Below are positions 15,160-16,070 of a DNA stretch of 16,070 nt, piece by piece; positions within the stretch are counted from its first letter, which is position 1, and the number at the start of each line of letters is the position of its first letter. Under the pieces are notes generated by a model, which saw nothing but the letters and a program-made list of their open reading frames with translations, ran no database searches and was not told the DNA's origin. Position numbers and translations under genes: made by a program. Source of the stretch: Helicobacteraceae bacterium (lineage in GTDB: Bacteria; Campylobacterota; Campylobacteria; Campylobacterales; Helicobacteraceae); assembly GCA_900770765.1 (NCBI GenBank), contig CAAGLK010000060.1, forward strand, positions 1-16,070, read 5' to 3'.

Positions 15160-15445
15160 AAAAGAGGAGTTAAAATATAAAGACGCCCTTTTAGCCTACT
15201 CAAACGCCACTCTTGGAATCTCAATGGTAATAGCGGTGTTAATTGGCGTAGGAATCGGCTATGCTTTAGAATCGCTTTTTGAAGTGCGGTGGCTTTTCTG
15301 GCTTGGCGTTGTATGGGGCGTGTGTGCGGCTATTTTAAATGTATATAAGGCTTACAAAAGGCAAAAAAGAGAGTTAGACTCACTAGCAAACGACCCAAAA
15401 TACGCTTATAAGGCAGAATCTTTTAAAGATAATGAAAAAGAGTAG
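15149..15445 (+). CDS. AtpZ/AtpI-like small membrane protein
   Basis: This 98-residue protein has a short charged N-terminus (METKKEELKYKDALL), two hydrophobic helices at about 20-40 and 45-66 (the first with the glycine pattern GVGIGYALESLF), and a charged tail after VYKAYKRQKREL. This is the layout of the AtpZ/AtpI family linked to F-type ATP synthase assembly or Mg2+ supply. It overlaps the hemL end by 11 bases and is not beside ATP synthase genes here. I recall a similar gene after hemL in H. pylori. A specific role cannot be shown from the sequence. Confidence 0.82.
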   Translation: METKKEELKYKDALLAYSNATLGISMVIAVLIGVGIGYALESLFEVRWLFWLGVVWGVCAAILNVYKAYKRQKRELDSLANDPKYAYKAESFKDNEKE

Positions 15446-16028
15446 AATCTTAATTTTTTTAGTAATTTTATTTACATTATGCGGAAGCGTGTGGATTTGC
15501 TTTAATGCAGTTTTTGCGATTAATTTTATTTTTGCGCTTCTTTCTTTTATGCTTATTGTGTGGATTACATTTAGCACTCAAAGGCGTAAAATCAATAATT
15601 TAACGCAGAATCTAAGCGAACAAGAGCGAGAAGCCTTAATTGAAACTTATAAGAGTAAGCAAGAAAAATTAGAAGAGCTAGAATATGAATTCTGGCAAGA
15701 TTATGATTCTAAGGATTCTAAGGATTCTAAGGATTCTAAGGATTCTAAGGATTCTAAGGATTCTAAGGATTCCGCCACTAAAGATTCTAAGCAAAAGTTA
15801 CCAAAACACAGCTTCATAAACACGCTAAAACCGCAGAATCTAAAGCTAGGCGCAAAAGGCTTTTTTTTACCGCTTAGATTAATCGCTTATGGATTCTTAG
15901 TAGTTGGAATCCTAATTTTAATAGATAAAAATATTTTTATCCCCCTAGTCTTTTTTAGCGGAATCCTAAGCGCAAATTGCCTTTTAGTAATATTCGCCCT
16001 ATTTTTGCTAAAATTCCGCCTTAACTAA
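15432..16028 (+). CDS. Four-helix membrane protein with (DSK)7 repeat linker
   Basis: This 198-residue protein of unknown function has two membrane helices at about 6-25 and 27-48, a charged cytoplasmic-type segment from 50 to 91 with coiled-coil character (QEREALIETYKSKQEKLEEL), and then seven exact DSK tripeptides (92-112). A degenerate copy and a basic stretch follow, then two more helices at about 146-165 and 168-193. The repeat lies in the loop between helix pairs, so its length could vary without harming the fold. The ATG overlaps the AtpZ-like gene by 14 bases with only a weak ribosome site (AAAG), which suggests coupled translation. No family is recognised. Confidence 0.85.
   Translation: MKKSRILIFLVILFTLCGSVWICFNAVFAINFIFALLSFMLIVWITFSTQRRKINNLTQNLSEQEREALIETYKSKQEKLEELEYEFWQDYDSKDSKDSKDSKDSKDSKDSKDSATKDSKQKLPKHSFINTLKPQNLKLGAKGFFLPLRLIAYGFLVVGILILIDKNIFIPLVFFSGILSANCLLVIFALFLLKFRLN
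15705..15767 (+). repeat. Seven perfect 9-base tandem units (GATTCTAAG)
   Basis: GATTCTAAG is repeated seven times without error, followed by a partial copy (GATTC) at 15768. Each unit encodes Asp-Ser-Lys. As the unit length is a multiple of three, gain or loss of copies changes protein length but not frame. Confidence 0.97.
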
Positions 16029-16039
16029 AGGAGCTTAAA

Positions 16040-16070
16040 ATGTCAAAATCACTAAAAGATGCAAAGAAAA
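16040..16070 (+). CDS. Start of a further gene, cut by the window edge
   Basis: ATG at 16040 is preceded by AAAGGAG with six bases spacing, placed directly after the stop of the (DSK)7 protein. Ten codons are visible (MSKSLKDAKK), too few to identify the product. Spacing and ribosome site indicate that it belongs to the same gene run. Confidence 0.65.
   Translation, partial: MSKSLKDAKK

Noticed and set aside
15705..15767. CRISPR-like array
   Set aside because: The units are 9 bases without spacers and lie in frame inside a coding gene.

Overview
The window looks like chromosome from a Helicobacter-type member of the Campylobacterota (Epsilonproteobacteria). It is AT-rich and tightly packed with overlapping genes. 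SmpB, IspE, CsrA, HemL, UPF0323 and the ExbB/ExbD pair all resemble Helicobacter proteins, and a 15-base poly-G tract sits inside a coding region, as in phase-variable genes of this group. Species cannot be named from the sequence alone.

Left part, minus strand (8689 down to 1): one tightly packed run of eleven genes that reads like a single operon. In transcription order it holds truB, csrA, ispE, smpB, exbB, exbD, a 58-residue membrane protein, a 917-residue MotA/ExbB-type channel protein with a very long coiled-coil tail (ZorA-like), a MotB/OmpA-type partner (ZorB-like), an HsdM/HsdS-like DNA methyltransferase-like protein, and the 5' part of a glycerophosphodiester-phosphodiesterase-like gene interrupted by the poly-G tract. 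The first six genes are housekeeping functions: tRNA modification, RNA regulation, isoprenoid synthesis, trans-translation and TonB-type energisation. The next genes form the unusual part: a second proton-channel stator pair joined to a DNA-recognition-like protein. That layout recalls the Zorya anti-phage systems, but none of the known Zorya effectors (ZorC, ZorD, ZorE) is visible.

A 63-base divergent intergenic region (8690-8752) carries a 26-base dyad that may contain two face-to-face -10 elements. To its right, on the plus strand, come a small lipoprotein, hypD (a hydrogenase maturation gene without other hyp genes nearby) and a UPF1/Dna2-like SF1 helicase, closely coupled (8753-11978). 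A clear TATAAT promoter then leads into a UPF0323 lipoprotein, a glutathionylspermidine-synthase-like ATP-grasp enzyme, hemL, an AtpZ/AtpI-like protein, a membrane protein with a (DSK)7 tandem repeat, and the start of a further gene at the right edge. No gene-free stretch exceeds 300 bases. No tRNA, rRNA, CRISPR array or insertion sequence was seen.

Across the whole window the pentamer GATTC/GAATC (GAWTC) is strongly over-represented: about 145 copies by hand count against roughly 35 expected from base composition. It occurs in all reading frames and on both strands.
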